DNA of 42,721 bases from Paenibacillus oceani (GCF_014705615.1 NZ_JACXJA010000063.1:1-42721), one strand, 5' to 3'. Shown: positions 32,007-42,094, counted from the first letter of the stretch. The notes: generated from the sequence alone by a model not told the origin. Made by a program: numbers and translations.

Positions 32007-34829
32007 TTACAGCAAACCTAATTGTCGAGCATAAGCAACCGCTTCGGTGCGCCGCTTGACCTGCAATTTATCAAAAATATTCCGGTTATGTCCCTTCACG
32101 GTACTAAGGGAGAGGTACAGCTGTTCGCTAATCTCGGCGTTGGACAGGCCCTGGGCGATCAGTCGCAAAACCTCAAGCTCCCGCTCGCTAAGCGGCTCGA
32201 TCAACCCCTTCCCGGATAAGATCGGCCCAGGAGGAGACCCGGTCCCGCTACTCCGGCCCTCGGCTTCCATTACGGTCAGCAGTTTGTTCAGAGAGTCTGT
32301 CATGATTCCTTGTCCAGCCGCTTCGCGTAATAAACGATACATCACAACCCCTTCATCGGCAAAAATACGCACAAATCCGCCTGCCGTTGCTGCAAATATA
32401 GCGTCCCTTAGAGCTTGTACAGCTCTTGCGGCGTCATTGTGCGCATACAGGGTCACCGCCAGCAAAATCAGCGCTTGAAGCCGCTCGCGTTCTTCCACCA
32501 GCCTATTCGCCTCTGCCTTCCGGAGCCATGGCTCCAATACCGCCAGCGCTGCGGACGTATTTCCCTGGGCCAAATGTACCCGTGCCCGGCTGATGGGAAG
32601 CTCGTGCTTCTGCGCCAGATGGGCGGCTGCCGTCAGATTACCTTGACGAAGCAGGACAAGGATTTGAGCGGCGGCAATCGCAGGCAGCTGATTCACGAAG
32701 CTGTGGCTGCGGGCGAAGTGATCGGCAGTAGCGATACAACCGGCTGCTCCGCGTATGTCACCCTGAGCAAGCTTTAGTTTGGCGAGAAACAGTTCGCCTG
32801 CAACAGCCCGGTCCGTCCGCTCCAACTGCTGTGCCAGCATGACGCTCTGCCGCCCGTGTTCCGCTGCAGCCTCCAGGTCGTTCCATTCATAAGTTATTCG
32901 CGCTAAGCCCAGATGCGCTTCGCATGCCGCCGGAAACGCGGGATTGCCCGCCAGCTTCAGAACGTTCCGATACGTCTCAGCCGCCAGATCCAGCCTGTTC
33001 TCCGCCTCCTGCACAGCCCCCAGGCCGAGAGAAGCCATGATGGTTATGATGAGATGACCGATCTGACGGCTGGCCGATAACGCCTCCGTGTAAGCTTTGC
33101 CTGCGGCGGCGCGATCCCCTTGCAGCTGGTAAGCATAACCGAGCGACCAGGTCGTCGCCGTGCGGACAGGCAGGTTGTCCGGGTGCAAATAGTCCAGCGC
33201 GCGGCGCGACTCGGCGAGAATCGTGTCCGCCTGGTGCCTGCTGACGGCTTGTGTAGCGCGTATGGAGGCGATATGTCCGATCAGATCTCGGGTTTTATCG
33301 TCCTGCACGTGGTAATGCAGCGCCTTCTCGGCGGACAGCAGCTTCGGCTCGACGCCACTCATTTGGCCTGTCATCAGCAGGGCGGAGGCGTACATCACCC
33401 ACAACGAAGGCCTGGCGTCCAGTTCCTTTGCGGGTAAAGCATCCAGCCAATCCTTCACCGGAGCGACCGCTCCCCGAAAAAGCAAAGGCATGCCGCCGCC
33501 CTCCACCAGCCGGGCTGCACGTCCGATATCGTTCGCAGCTGCGGCATGACGGAATGCTTCAAGGGCCAAGCCATTGTTCTCATACCATATGCTTGCCCGT
33601 ATATGCAGGGTTTCTATGGTCTGAGGGGAGCTATGCTGCAGCCGTTTTCGCAGCAGCTCGGCGAACAGATGGTGATAACGGTACCAGCGCCGCTCCTCGT
33701 CCAGACGGACAATGAACAGATTGGCGCGTTCGAGATCGTCCAGCATGTCTTGTCCGGAGGCGGAAAGGGGAAAGGGCTGCCGGCTTTGAACTTGACCGTC
33801 AACGACGGCATCGCAAAGCGGACCGCATAACCGGTCCAAAATGGACGAATGCAGTAAAAAGGTAAGGACGTTTTCAGGCAACCGCTGGAGCACTTCTTCC
33901 ACCAGATAATCCAGGACGAATCGGTTGTTGCCGGTGAACGAACGGATGAAGCCGGAGACGTCGCTTTGTTCCTTCATAGACAGGGCCGCCAGCTGCAATC
34001 CCGCAATCCAGCCTTCCGTACGCGACTCCAGGAGGGCGACGTCAGTTGAAGAGAGAGGTTGCCCCATGACGCCGCCGAGAAATTCCGACGCTTCGGCATA
34101 AGTAAAACGCAAGTCTTCGGCCCTCAGGTCCGTCAGTTGGTCGCGCACGCGCAGCCGGGGAAGGGGGAGACGCGGCTCCTCGCGAGTGGCGATGACCAGA
34201 TGCAGGTGTGGCGGCATATGGTCAAGCAGCAAGGAGAGCGCACGGTGAACCGGTTCGGCCTGAATGACGTGATAATCGTCAAGGACGAGAATGAAGGTTT
34301 CCGGATTCGCGTTAATTTCATGAAGCAGCGCGTTAATTGCCGCTTCGATTGGAGGCGGCTGGGGGGATGGAAGCATGGCGAATACGCTGTCTCCGTTATG
34401 CCTCGATATCATCTGCAAGGCAGCGAAGAGACCGGTCAGAAACCGGGCAGGGTCGTTGTCTCCTTCGTCCAGCGAGAGCCAGGCGACAGGGCGTCCGCAA
34501 CCGGCGGCCCAGCCGCTGACGAGCGTCGTTTTGCCGTAGCCGGCGGAGGCGGAGACGACGGTCAGTTTGCGGCGCAAGCCGTCGTTCAGCCGCTCGATCA
34601 GCCGCGGGCGGATTACCGCATTAGGCCGGAAAGGAGGGATATATAATTTCGTTGTTACAATTGGAATGGTCATAACTAAATTATAATAACCGTTGTCTTT
34701 TACCGTCAATAAGCGCAAAGCTGTCAGAAGGATTGACCTGCTAAAGCAAACATTATGGAGCTTCGGATCGGATGCGACTTTCCTCTCCAACTTCGATTCG
34801 ATTTCTCTCCTTAACGGTTCTTGGTTCAT
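32007..34829 (-). CDS. MalT-like LuxR-family ATP-dependent regulator
   Basis: The 940-residue STAND-class regulator has a P-loop NTPase ([16 protein letters not shown] about residues 93-108; Walker [11 protein letters not shown]), the helical winged region, a long TPR-like sensor ([40 protein letters not shown]) and a C-terminal LuxR helix-turn-helix ([40 protein letters not shown]). The family usually senses a sugar and activates transcription. ATG 34829 has AAGGAGGAACCGG before it. Homologues normally start near residue 53 here, at the conserved [11 protein letters not shown], so the N-terminal 52 residues are an extension or the true start is 34673, which lacks a ribosome site. The target is not evident; a minus-strand surface-protein gene lies upstream. 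Confidence 0.9.
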   Translation of the reverse strand: MNQEPLRREIESKLERKVASDPKLHNVCFSRSILLTALRLLTVKDNGYYNLVMTIPIVTTKLYIPPFRPNAVIRPRLIERLNDGLRRKLTVVSASAGYGKTTLVSGWAAGCGRPVAWLSLDEGDNDPARFLTGLFAALQMISRHNGDSVFAMLPSPQPPPIEAAINALLHEINANPETFILVLDDYHVIQAEPVHRALSLLLDHMPPHLHLVIATREEPRLPLPRLRVRDQLTDLRAEDLRFTYAEASEFLGGVMGQPLSSTDVALLESRTEGWIAGLQLAALSMKEQSDVSGFIRSFTGNNRFVLDYLVEEVLQRLPENVLTFLLHSSILDRLCGPLCDAVVDGQVQSRQPFPLSASGQDMLDDLERANLFIVRLDEERRWYRYHHLFAELLRKRLQHSSPQTIETLHIRASIWYENNGLALEAFRHAAAANDIGRAARLVEGGGMPLLFRGAVAPVKDWLDALPAKELDARPSLWVMYASALLMTGQMSGVEPKLLSAEKALHYHVQDDKTRDLIGHIASIRATQAVSRHQADTILAESRRALDYLHPDNLPVRTATTWSLGYAYQLQGDRAAAGKAYTEALSASRQIGHLIITIMASLGLGAVQEAENRLDLAAETYRNVLKLAGNPAFPAACEAHLGLARITYEWNDLEAAAEHGRQSVMLAQQLERTDRAVAGELFLAKLKLAQGDIRGAAGCIATADHFARSHSFVNQLPAIAAAQILVLLRQGNLTAAAHLAQKHELPISRARVHLAQGNTSAALAVLEPWLRKAEANRLVEERERLQALILLAVTLYAHNDAARAVQALRDAIFAATAGGFVRIFADEGVVMYRLLREAAGQGIMTDSLNKLLTVMEAEGRSSGTGSPPGPILSGKGLIEPLSERELEVLRLIAQGLSNAEISEQLYLSLSTVKGHNRNIFDKLQVKRRTEAVAYARQLGLL

Positions 34830-35013
34830 CCGGTTCCTCCTTATTGTTTCCAGTTGACAGACGGTAGTTCCGATTGTTTCTGACGAGGATGAGGAGCATT
34901 TTGCCTATATGCTGGAACATTTTAGGCCTTCCGGCCATTCTACGGTGAGACTGCCGCCGAGGGCAAAGGACTTATTTTCTATATTCTCTGATCTGTAATC
35001 TTCAAATCCGATA

Positions 35014-35066
35014 TCTAAAAAACAAGGCTATCCTGCAGCAGCATGCGCTACTGTTGCAGAATAGCC
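35014..35066 (-). terminator. Terminator of the surface-protein gene
   Basis: On the minus strand GGCTATTCTGCA pairs with TGCAGGATAGCC (one mismatch), followed by TTGTTTTTT. It begins about 30 bases after the stop codon at 35099. Confidence 0.85.
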
Positions 35067-35098
35067 CGAACGATCTAGTTACAGCTTAGAAAAACAAC

Positions 35099-38000
35099 TT
35101 AAATTAAATCCGATTGTTGGAGCAGTCTTTGTAAGATGGTCGCTACTTCAGCTCTCGTAATATACGCTTTGGGCGCCAGTTCAGCACCGTTTCTTCCGGA
35201 CACGATTCCCGCTTGAATAATGTCGGCAATGCTGCCAAGCGCCCAAGCGGATGCATCCGACGCATCCTGATAGGCAAGGATCGTACGTTCTGCTGCACTT
35301 GCAGGAAGTTTTGCTTTAAGATCGGTGATGGTCATCGCCTTAGCCAGAATCACCATCGCTTGCTCCCGTGTGATCTTGTCATTCGGGCGGAACGTTTTGT
35401 CCTCAAAGCCATCGATCAGCTTATACTCGTAGGCGGTATGGATTACGCCGCTGTACCAGTCCGTCGTTTGCACATCTTCGAACGGCGATTCTTGGGTCTC
35501 CGGCTTTAAGCCCAAGCCGCGAACGATGATGGCCGCAAATTCAGCGCGGGTAATGTCGCGATCGGGGCTGAACTCGTCCTTGCTGATACCGCTGATGACC
35601 ATTCGCGACGCCATATCGTTTACCGCATGTTTCGCCCAATGGTTCCTTACATCTTGAAACTCCACCTTATTCCACACGACGGAGTATAGGCTGTTGGTCA
35701 AGCTGTTCACTATCGCATAATAGTTGCCGTCTCGTACAACGATCTTCGTCGGTACATGACGTACCGTTCCGTCCGGTTCGATAACGACTCCCGTTGTAAT
35801 TTTAGTCGGATCGACATCGTCTGGAATCGTAATGGTTCGTTCCACGTAGGCATTAAACTTCGAAGCTGCGATTGTTACTCCCTTGTGTACAGCTTTCACC
35901 GTAAAATCTATTGGCGGTACAACCCATGTAAACGAACCTTGGTCTGCCGCATTCTCCACGATCCTCACCAACTCCGCTGCAGGTGATCCAATTTCGATCT
36001 GGATCTGAATATCCTGCAAGTCGATCGAATTGCCCAGTTGATTGGAAATGAAATCCATGTTGATTTGCTGAGCAGGCAAGGTGTACGTTGCCCGATCCGT
36101 TTTGATCTCTAGTACGGCCTGCTTGTTTTCCATGTTTTTAATCATTTGGCCGTTCAGTTCCCCAACGATTACATCAGATTTGGCGTTTACCGGAATCGTT
36201 ACGACCGCACGTTGTCCTTCCTGTGCAAGCCTGTCATTCAGGTTTTTCGGATCAATGGTTATCGTAGTTACGGTTTGATCGTTCCGTCTGGTCGTGGATG
36301 CGGTTCCCGCCTTCTCTAATTTACCGTTTACGAGCACGTCGACATTGGCTTTCGTGTTATCCGTTGTCGGCGGGGTTACAGGCACGGACGGCGTCTGGAC
36401 TCCACTGTTGCCGGTGTCGTCTGACGGCAGCTCCGGAGCGGTTGCCGGTGTCGCGTATGCCTGATTGGATTCCGCGATCCAGCCTCCCAGATTGCCTGCT
36501 TTCGCGATAAAGTAATAAGTTGTGCCGTTAGTCAGGTTATGCACGTTGTAGGTAGAGCCACTCACAGTAGCAATGGATGTATAGCTAACTGGATTCGAGA
36601 CCGTCGACATGAACAGGTTATAATAAGTCGCTCCGGAAACCGTGTTCCAATGTAATGCAATCTGACGATCCCCTCCGGAAGCCGTAAGGTATAGCGGATG
36701 CGTAGTGTTTGGCAAGCTCACCACCTGAGTAACAGTAAATGTCACATCCGTCATCTGGTCTGCCGACACCGTTACCGTTGCCGTATAAGTGCCTGCAGTC
36801 AAGCCGTCTTTGGCTTTTACCGTAAAGCTTGTAGCCGGCGCACCGCTGTTTAATGTCGGATTGGGCTGCGTGATCACAAAATCGTTAGCGTTTGCACCGT
36901 TAAGCGCTGCTGTCAAATGGGTTAAATGGCCTGTGCCGGTATTAGTTATCTCGATGGATAATGTTTCCGGCGAACCCGATGCGTAACCCTCCACAAGCGG
37001 AACGGCCGTTTGATTGGCAATCGGGGCAATGGAATAGATCGATGTCCCGTTCACCGTTACTACGGCCACGCTGCTCGTTGCTGCTGCCGTCTTGCTGCCT
37101 GTGACGCTGTTGTTCGTGTTCGTTACTACCGCATAGTAGTACGTCGTGCCCGCTCCGTTTGTCGGCGCTGAATACGATGCGCTTGTTGCACCATCGATTG
37201 CTGTACCACCACTCGTGCTATTGGTCGTATTGCTGTACCACTGGTAGCTCAGCGTTCCTCCGTCGCTTACGGCAGCCATTATGTTCAAACTCGCGATGTC
37301 TCCGACACTCACCGACTGGTTTCCCGGTTGTGTGCTGATGATTGGCGATTGTGCGTCGACCTGCACGTTCACCGTGACGGTTGTCGTTTTCGTGTCCGTT
37401 ATTGCGGTATTCACCCACCTGATTCCGTCCCATGTCTGCTTTAAGAAAGTCGCTGTAACCGTATAATCGCCCGCTGCCAGCGGGGTATAAGTCGATTTGT
37501 AACTAGCACCGGATAAACTGAACGTTCCTGTTTGGCCACTCTCCGTAGATGTCCAGACGGTCGGGATATATTTTTCGGATCCTGGCTCCAAGCCTGCCGC
37601 CAGCTGCCGGTCTCCTATAGCGGTCAGCTCGACCTGATCTCCCTCAGCGGTACTATTCTTGCTGGCGATGATCCGGTTATTCTGTGCATTCAGTACCGTT
37701 TCAGCTGCCAAAATCATGCCGTTGCCACCGACCTCCACAAACATGCCGCTGCCGCCGGCCACGCCCGTCATATAAGCTGGGGCTCCCGAATTGCCGATTG
37801 TCCAAGTAACCCCGTCGCTGGAGACCAATACAATTCCCGCCGCCCCTACGACTACATACAAGCCGTTGCCATAGGCCACGCTGCCAAGACCGAATGGAGT
37901 TCCTGATGTGGCTGTTGTCCATATTTCCCCGTCACTCGAGGTCATAATGACTCTGGAATAACCCACTGCCACATACATACCGTTGCCGTATGTGATGCTA

Positions 38001-39430
38001 GTAAATGAATTCGTAGCGCTGATCGTTACTTTTGTCCAGGCTGCTCCATCGCTGGAAGTCACTATCGTTCCTGAGTCCCCGACCGCCACATATTTGCCGC
38101 TGCCAAAGGCTATCCCCCGAAGTGAATTCGTGACGCCGGATGTGACGCTTGTCCAGGTCCCCGCATCATCGGAGGTCAGAATCGTACCACTGTTCCCAAC
38201 CGCCACATACTTATCGCCGCCAAACGTTACGCCATTGAGCTCGTTCGTTGTATTCGACGCGGCACTTGTCCAACTGGCTCTGTCGCTGGAGGTGACTATC
38301 GTTCCGAGGCTGCCCACCGCTACATGTATGCCGTTGCCGTAGTCGGCGCTTTTTAAATTGTTAATCGTACCTGATGCGCTGCTGTTCCAGCTCACTCCGT
38401 CATCGGAGGTCATCACGGCTCCACCGGCTCCCACCGCCACATACTTGCCGTTGTCGTAGGCGACGGCATTCAATGTATTTAGAGTGCCTTCTGTACGACT
38501 AGTCCAGTTCGTTCCATCGCTGGAGGTTCGAATCATCCCCACGTATCCCACAGAGACATACATACCATTGTTAAAGGTGACGGCATAAAAGCTATAGCTT
38601 TGGTTGGATGAGACGGTATTCCAGCTTATACCGTCCAAGGAGGTCATAACCGTGCCATTGAATCCTACCACCACAAACTGACCGTTTATATAGATGACGC
38701 TCTTAAATGTAGTATTAATCCCATTGACCGAGGCGGTGCTTGTCCAGCTGGTTCCGTTGGTGGAGGTCGCTATTGTACCTTTGTCGCCTACCGCCACATA
38801 TTTGTCGTTCCCATAGGCAGTGCCATATAAATAAGTACCGGAGCTTGCCCCGGATGAGCTGCTGGTCCAGCTCACTCCGTCACTGGAGGTTACAATCGTT
38901 CGTCCTCCTGCCGCAGTAAACTTGCCGTTGCCGTAGGAGACGGTCGTATACCACTCGGTAGTACCCGAAGAATGACTGTTCCAACTCACTCCGTCCGTAG
39001 AGGTTAGCGCCATTCCATTAGCGCCTACCGCTACAAACTTGCCGCTGCCGTAGGTGACACTATAAATCGTTGTTGACTGGTTCGATGTTTGGCGTGTCCA
39101 GGTTACACCGTCCGTGGAGGTCAGGATCGTGCCGCTGACTCCTACCGCCACATATTTTCCGGAATTGTAGGTAACGCCATAAAGGGTGCTTGTGCTAACG
39201 GGGGACCGATTTGTCCAGCTCACGCCGTCAGGGGAAGTCACAATCGTTCCCATATCGCCCACAGCCACATACATACTGTTGCCGTATACAACACTATTCA
39301 GAGTTTGGTACGTTGGCATCGGACTCCGCAGACTCCAATTGCCAAGAGGATTAGTTACTGCTGCAAAGGCAGGGATGATTCCCGTTAACAGAAATAATAC
39401 CGTTAATAAAGATATACTGCGTCTGATCAT
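35099..39430 (-). CDS. Large SLH-anchored surface protein with 14 propeller-like repeats
   Basis: The 1443-residue protein has a signal peptide (SISLLTVLFLLTGIIPAFAA) and about 14 tandem repeats of roughly 41 residues over residues 30-590. Each repeat has the pattern GNGKYVAVGxxGTIxTSSDG followed by xxW; I count 13 copies of the TSxDGxxW core plus a final partial one. This resembles BNR/YCF48-type beta-propeller blades; 14 blades would fit two seven-bladed propellers. Then come Ig-like regions (ISTQPGNQSVSVGDIASLNI), an FN3 domain (ASGGDRQIALHWNTVSGATY), a Pro/Thr linker and further beta-rich modules. The C-terminus holds three SLH motifs (ISKDEFSPDRDITRAEFAAI, RPNDKITREQAMVILAKAM, ELAPKAYITRAEVATILQRL), which should bind secondary cell-wall polymer. 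ATG 39430 is preceded by AAAGGCGAG. It is probably a monocistronic S-layer-associated protein. Confidence 0.9.
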   Translation of the reverse strand: MIRRSISLLTVLFLLTGIIPAFAAVTNPLGNWSLRSPMPTYQTLNSVVYGNSMYVAVGDMGTIVTSPDGVSWTNRSPVSTSTLYGVTYNSGKYVAVGVSGTILTSTDGVTWTRQTSNQSTTIYSVTYGSGKFVAVGANGMALTSTDGVSWNSHSSGTTEWYTTVSYGNGKFTAAGGRTIVTSSDGVSWTSSSSGASSGTYLYGTAYGNDKYVAVGDKGTIATSTNGTSWTSTASVNGINTTFKSVIYINGQFVVVGFNGTVMTSLDGISWNTVSSNQSYSFYAVTFNNGMYVSVGYVGMIRTSSDGTNWTSRTEGTLNTLNAVAYDNGKYVAVGAGGAVMTSDDGVSWNSSASGTINNLKSADYGNGIHVAVGSLGTIVTSSDRASWTSAASNTTNELNGVTFGGDKYVAVGNSGTILTSDDAGTWTSVTSGVTNSLRGIAFGSGKYVAVGDSGTIVTSSDGAAWTKVTISATNSFTSITYGNGMYVAVGYSRVIMTSSDGEIWTTATSGTPFGLGSVAYGNGLYVVVGAAGIVLVSSDGVTWTIGNSGAPAYMTGVAGGSGMFVEVGGNGMILAAETVLNAQNNRIIASKNSTAEGDQVELTAIGDRQLAAGLEPGSEKYIPTVWTSTESGQTGTFSLSGASYKSTYTPLAAGDYTVTATFLKQTWDGIRWVNTAITDTKTTTVTVNVQVDAQSPIISTQPGNQSVSVGDIASLNIMAAVSDGGTLSYQWYSNTTNSTSGGTAIDGATSASYSAPTNGAGTTYYYAVVTNTNNSVTGSKTAAATSSVAVVTVNGTSIYSIAPIANQTAVPLVEGYASGSPETLSIEITNTGTGHLTHLTAALNGANANDFVITQPNPTLNSGAPATSFTVKAKDGLTAGTYTATVTVSADQMTDVTFTVTQVVSLPNTTHPLYLTASGGDRQIALHWNTVSGATYYNLFMSTVSNPVSYTSIATVSGSTYNVHNLTNGTTYYFIAKAGNLGGWIAESNQAYATPATAPELPSDDTGNSGVQTPSVPVTPPTTDNTKANVDVLVNGKLEKAGTASTTRRNDQTVTTITIDPKNLNDRLAQEGQRAVVTIPVNAKSDVIVGELNGQMIKNMENKQAVLEIKTDRATYTLPAQQINMDFISNQLGNSIDLQDIQIQIEIGSPAAELVRIVENAADQGSFTWVVPPIDFTVKAVHKGVTIAASKFNAYVERTITIPDDVDPTKITTGVVIEPDGTVRHVPTKIVVRDGNYYAIVNSLTNSLYSVVWNKVEFQDVRNHWAKHAVNDMASRMVISGISKDEFSPDRDITRAEFAAIIVRGLGLKPETQESPFEDVQTTDWYSGVIHTAYEYKLIDGFEDKTFRPNDKITREQAMVILAKAMTITDLKAKLPASAAERTILAYQDASDASAWALGSIADIIQAGIVSGRNGAELAPKAYITRAEVATILQRLLQQSDLI

Positions 39431-39624
39431 GTTGTTTTCACTCGCCTTTCATAAATTGTTGATTTGAATTCCACACGAAAGATTAAAATGCGCACGGCTT
39501 CTGCCTTGATCAGTTCCCATGTATTCTACCTGACGGTTCTCTCAAAATTCTCTCAAATTCGATAGAATCATCCGATAATCGACAAAATCCGTCAGTGAAG
39601 AAATACGGATTTGATAAAACGATA

Positions 39625-39669
39625 TTGACATAACAATATTGTTGGTGATATATTGTGCATGCACGATAT
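39625..39669 (+). promoter_or_regulatory. Promoter and palindromic operators of the YtrA-type ABC operon
   Basis: TTGACA at 39625-39630 and TATATT at 39649-39654 are 18 bases apart. Within the spacer lies the perfect palindrome AACAATATTGTT (39632-39643), and across the -10 and start region lies ATATTGTGCATGCACGATAT (39650-39669), a palindrome with one mismatch. Binding by the operon's own GntR/YtrA-type regulator (41197-41562) is a strong inference. Confidence 0.6.
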
Positions 39670-39696
39670 ACACAATTTAGAAGCGGAGGATACGAT

Positions 39697-40551
39697 ATGC
39701 TCGCATTGGATATCAAAAATGTAAATAAAAAATACGAACATTTTCAATTAAAAAACATATCTTTTCAACTGGAAAAGGGTTATATTATGGGATTTATCGG
39801 AGCCAATGGTGCGGGAAAAACAACCACCATCAAATCCATTTTGAATTTGATACGTATGGACAGCGGCGAAATTCATATTTTGGGCAAGAACATGGCCGAG
39901 CATGAAGTTGAATTGAAACAAAACATTGGCTCTGCATTTGGAGATATCAACTTTTATACACGCAGCAAAATCAAAACGTTAACGAATGTGATCAAAAGGT
40001 TCTATTCGAATTGGGATGATGAAACCTATTATAAATATTTGAAAAAATTTAACTTAATTGAAGACAAAAAAATAGCCGAATTATCAACCGGCATGAAAGT
40101 AAAATACAGCTTGGCCCTAGCCTTATCTCACGGCGCCAAGCTTCTTATTCTGGATGAACCGACAAGCGGACTTGATCCGATTGCCAGAGACAATCTGCTG
40201 GATATTTTTCAGGAGCTGGTGCAAGATGGCGAGATCAGCATCCTTTTTTCAACTCACATCACTTCAGACTTGGAAAAATGTGCAGATTATATTACCTATA
40301 TCCATAACGGACAAATTATCAACAGTGCGGAAAAGGAAGAATTTATCGATACGTATCGCTTGTTGAATGGTAAGAAGGAGCAATTGGATCGGGTCAAAAA
40401 CGAACTAATCGCCTACAAAACAAATTCTTTTGGCTTCACAGGCTTAATCCATACAAAAGACTTTGATCCATCGACAGATATTAAATCATCCGTACCGAAT
40501 CTGGAGGAGATCATGATCTACTGCTCGAAGAAGGAGGATATCTATGTATAA
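39697..40551 (+). CDS. ABC transporter ATP-binding protein of a YtrA-type operon
   Basis: The 284-residue ATPase begins MLALDIKNVNKKYEHFQL and has Walker A IGANGAGKTTTIKS, an LSTGMKVKYSLALAL signature, Walker B LLILDEPTSGLDP and the H-loop FSTHITSD. It belongs to the ABC-2 export type seen in PmtA/YtrB/BcrA-like systems, exporting peptides or lipids, or mediating envelope-stress resistance. ATG 39697 has GCGGAGGA at 39683-39690; the longer frame from 39655 lies in the operator. It overlaps the permease start by eight bases. Codons are clearly A+T-richer than in most of the window, hinting at transfer. Confidence 0.92.
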   Translation: MLALDIKNVNKKYEHFQLKNISFQLEKGYIMGFIGANGAGKTTTIKSILNLIRMDSGEIHILGKNMAEHEVELKQNIGSAFGDINFYTRSKIKTLTNVIKRFYSNWDDETYYKYLKKFNLIEDKKIAELSTGMKVKYSLALALSHGAKLLILDEPTSGLDPIARDNLLDIFQELVQDGEISILFSTHITSDLEKCADYITYIHNGQIINSAEKEEFIDTYRLLNGKKEQLDRVKNELIAYKTNSFGFTGLIHTKDFDPSTDIKSSVPNLEEIMIYCSKKEDIYV

Positions 40552-41197
40552 CTTATTAATGAAAGAATTAAAGTTAGGCGTAAGTCCTTTCTTTTATATT
40601 ATGCCTTTATTGACAGGCGCTTTAATGCTGATTCCCGGATGGTTATATTTCCTTGTCATCCTTTACTTTTGTTTTATTACGATACCAAACATGTTTGCAG
40701 GCTATAAAAATCAGAACGATTTAGTATTTTCAAGTATGATGCCTGTAACCAAAAAAGATATTGTAAGAGCAAGGGTGTCTGTTATTGTAATCCTGGAGCT
40801 GATTCATATTGTTGTTGCCATGCTCTATGGCGTAATGACGCTACGTCTGTATCCAAATCTGAAATACATTTTCTTCGCACCCTCCTTTGGTTTCTGGGGA
40901 CTTTGTTTCGTCATGCTGGCCATTTTTAACATTATTTTTATCTCCATGTATTACAAGACGGCGTATAAATACGGTGCTCCAGCATTTGTAGCCATTGCAG
41001 CTGCTATACTGTTTGCCGGGGGTGCAGAGTGGCTCGGCATACAAAATTCGTTTGTGTTTGATCTTCTCAAAGGAACGGGTGCTGACAATTTGGCCATTCA
41101 ACTTTCTATTCTGATTACGGGCTTCGCGATATTTGCGATATTTACGATAATCGCTTATCATATTGCCAACAAACGGTTTGAGAAAGTGGAAATATAA
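40544..41197 (+). CDS. ABC-2 type transporter permease
   Basis: The 217-residue protein has about six hydrophobic segments (LTGALMLIPGWLYFLVILYF, VSVIVILELIHIVVAML, LCFVMLAIFNIIFISMYY, AFVAIAAAILFAGGAEWLG and AIFAIFTIIAYHIAN), typical of ABC-2 permeases found with YtrA-type regulators. It should form a transporter with the overlapping ATPase. Translation is probably coupled: its ATG lies inside the ATPase end, and its own TAA overlaps the next gene's ATG. Substrate is unknown; such systems often give resistance to cell-envelope-active peptides. Confidence 0.85.
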   Translation: MYNLLMKELKLGVSPFFYIMPLLTGALMLIPGWLYFLVILYFCFITIPNMFAGYKNQNDLVFSSMMPVTKKDIVRARVSVIVILELIHIVVAMLYGVMTLRLYPNLKYIFFAPSFGFWGLCFVMLAIFNIIFISMYYKTAYKYGAPAFVAIAAAILFAGGAEWLGIQNSFVFDLLKGTGADNLAIQLSILITGFAIFAIFTIIAYHIANKRFEKVEI

Positions 41198-41562
41198 TGA
41201 ACATAGCGATTTCGAACACATCTGATAAACCCATTTATCAGCAGCTATTTGAACAAATCAGCGCACAAATTCTCAAGGGTGAACTAGAGAATGGATATAG
41301 TTTGCCACCCATACGACAAGCGGCTACGGAGCTTCGAGTTAGTATCATTACCGTCAAAAAAGCATGGGAAGAACTCGAACGGCATGGTTTGATTTATACC
41401 GTAACCGGCAAAGGATGTTTTGTCGCTGATCTCTCACCCGATGAGATGCTTCAAAAGCGCAATGAAATGATCTTGAATCAGATGGTTATTGATACTTCCT
41501 ATTACAAATCCTTTGGCCTGACGATAGATGAAGTTTATGGGCTTTTGAAGGAAGTTTATTGA
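41197..41562 (+). CDS. GntR-family regulator of the YtrA type
   Basis: The 121-residue protein has a GntR winged helix (DKPIYQQLFEQISAQILKGE, YSLPPIRQAATELRVSIITV, KKAWEELERHGLIYTVTGKG) and a short C-terminal dimerisation arm, the size of YtrA and PmtR proteins. ATG 41197 shares its A with the preceding TAA (TAATG), which indicates coupling. In this position the regulator is last in the operon, unlike Bacillus subtilis ytrA, which is first. It probably represses the operon at the palindromes 39632-39669. Confidence 0.92.
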   Translation: MNIAISNTSDKPIYQQLFEQISAQILKGELENGYSLPPIRQAATELRVSIITVKKAWEELERHGLIYTVTGKGCFVADLSPDEMLQKRNEMILNQMVIDTSYYKSFGLTIDEVYGLLKEVY

Positions 41563-41579
41563 ACATGTGATATAACAGA

Positions 41580-41775
41580 AAACCACGTGTTGGCTGAAGA
41601 CAGCATGACAAAGTCAATCGGTGCAAAGCTTAACCCATCGGACCAGCCTAACGTCAGCATGTTGAAGCCTTTGACAAAACGCCCTGTCGTATGGTCGAAC
41701 ACACGGGCAAGTAATTCCGCTTTTTGCTGCGGTTTCGCCGAAGAACCGAGTCATCCACAATTTCACCAAACAAAG
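41580..41775 (-). pseudogene. Relic of an IS4-type DDE transposase
   Basis: On the minus strand, IVDDSVLRRNRSKK is followed, after a one-base shift at the A run at about 41730, by AELLARVFDHTTGRFVKGF and NMLTLGWSDGLSFAPIDFVM then LSSANT. This matches the central DDE region of IS4-family transposases (first catalytic Asp in DDS and the GWSDG block). Both ends and any terminal inverted repeats are lost. It is a fragment of about 60 residues of a 400-plus-residue protein. Confidence 0.75.
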
Positions 41776-42007
41776 GGGTGTTTTTTCTGTCAAGACCCTA
41801 TTATTTTTTTAGGATTTTCCTTTATCCATAAGGGATTTAATAAGCCGATCGCAGCGGTAAATTTCCATGCCGTTTCTTCCTCCACAAAGCGAAGCCAAAC
41901 TTTGAGGCATATTCCGACTACTTTGTAGGGACCCCGGAGTTTCGCTTCGCTCTTTGTACGCGGTCTGAACCCTTATCAGGGGTTCACTCGGCCTTTGGAC
42001 CAAAAGA

Positions 42008-42036
42008 AAAACACGGATCCAATGATCCGTGTTTTG
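42008..42036 (-). terminator. Terminator behind the tRNA fragment
   Basis: AAAACACGGATC at 42008-42019 pairs with GATCCGTGTTTT at 42024-42035; on the minus strand it follows the tRNA 3' end by a few bases and ends in a T-rich tract. It probably was the terminator of a complete tRNA gene. Confidence 0.85.
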
Positions 42037-42041
42037 ATGTA

Positions 42042-42094
42042 TGGAGCCTAGGGGGATCGAACCCCTGACCTCATCGCTGCCAGCGATGCGCTCC
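42042..42094 (-). tRNA. 3' fragment of a tRNA-Ala gene (anticodon GGC)
   Basis: The minus strand carries the anticodon arm CATCG-CTGGCAG-CGATG (loop contains GGC), the variable region AGGTC, the T arm AGGGGTTCGATCCCCCT and the acceptor AGGCTCC followed by A. That equals the 3' two thirds of a tRNA-Ala(GGC). The 5' side, where the acceptor strand GG(A/G)GCCT and D arm should lie, is unrelated DNA beyond about 42094. It cannot fold to a functional tRNA. This form is typical of an attachment-site remnant left by an integrase that used the tRNA 3' end. Confidence 0.75.

Noticed and set aside
37700-39350. Regularly spaced repeats of about 125 bases, considered as a CRISPR array
   Set aside because: They are codon-level repeats of propeller blades inside one coding frame, too long and too variable for CRISPR.
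35756-39467. Several short plus-strand frames along the surface-protein gene
   Set aside because: All are antisense to a continuous 1443-residue frame with repeats and SLH motifs.
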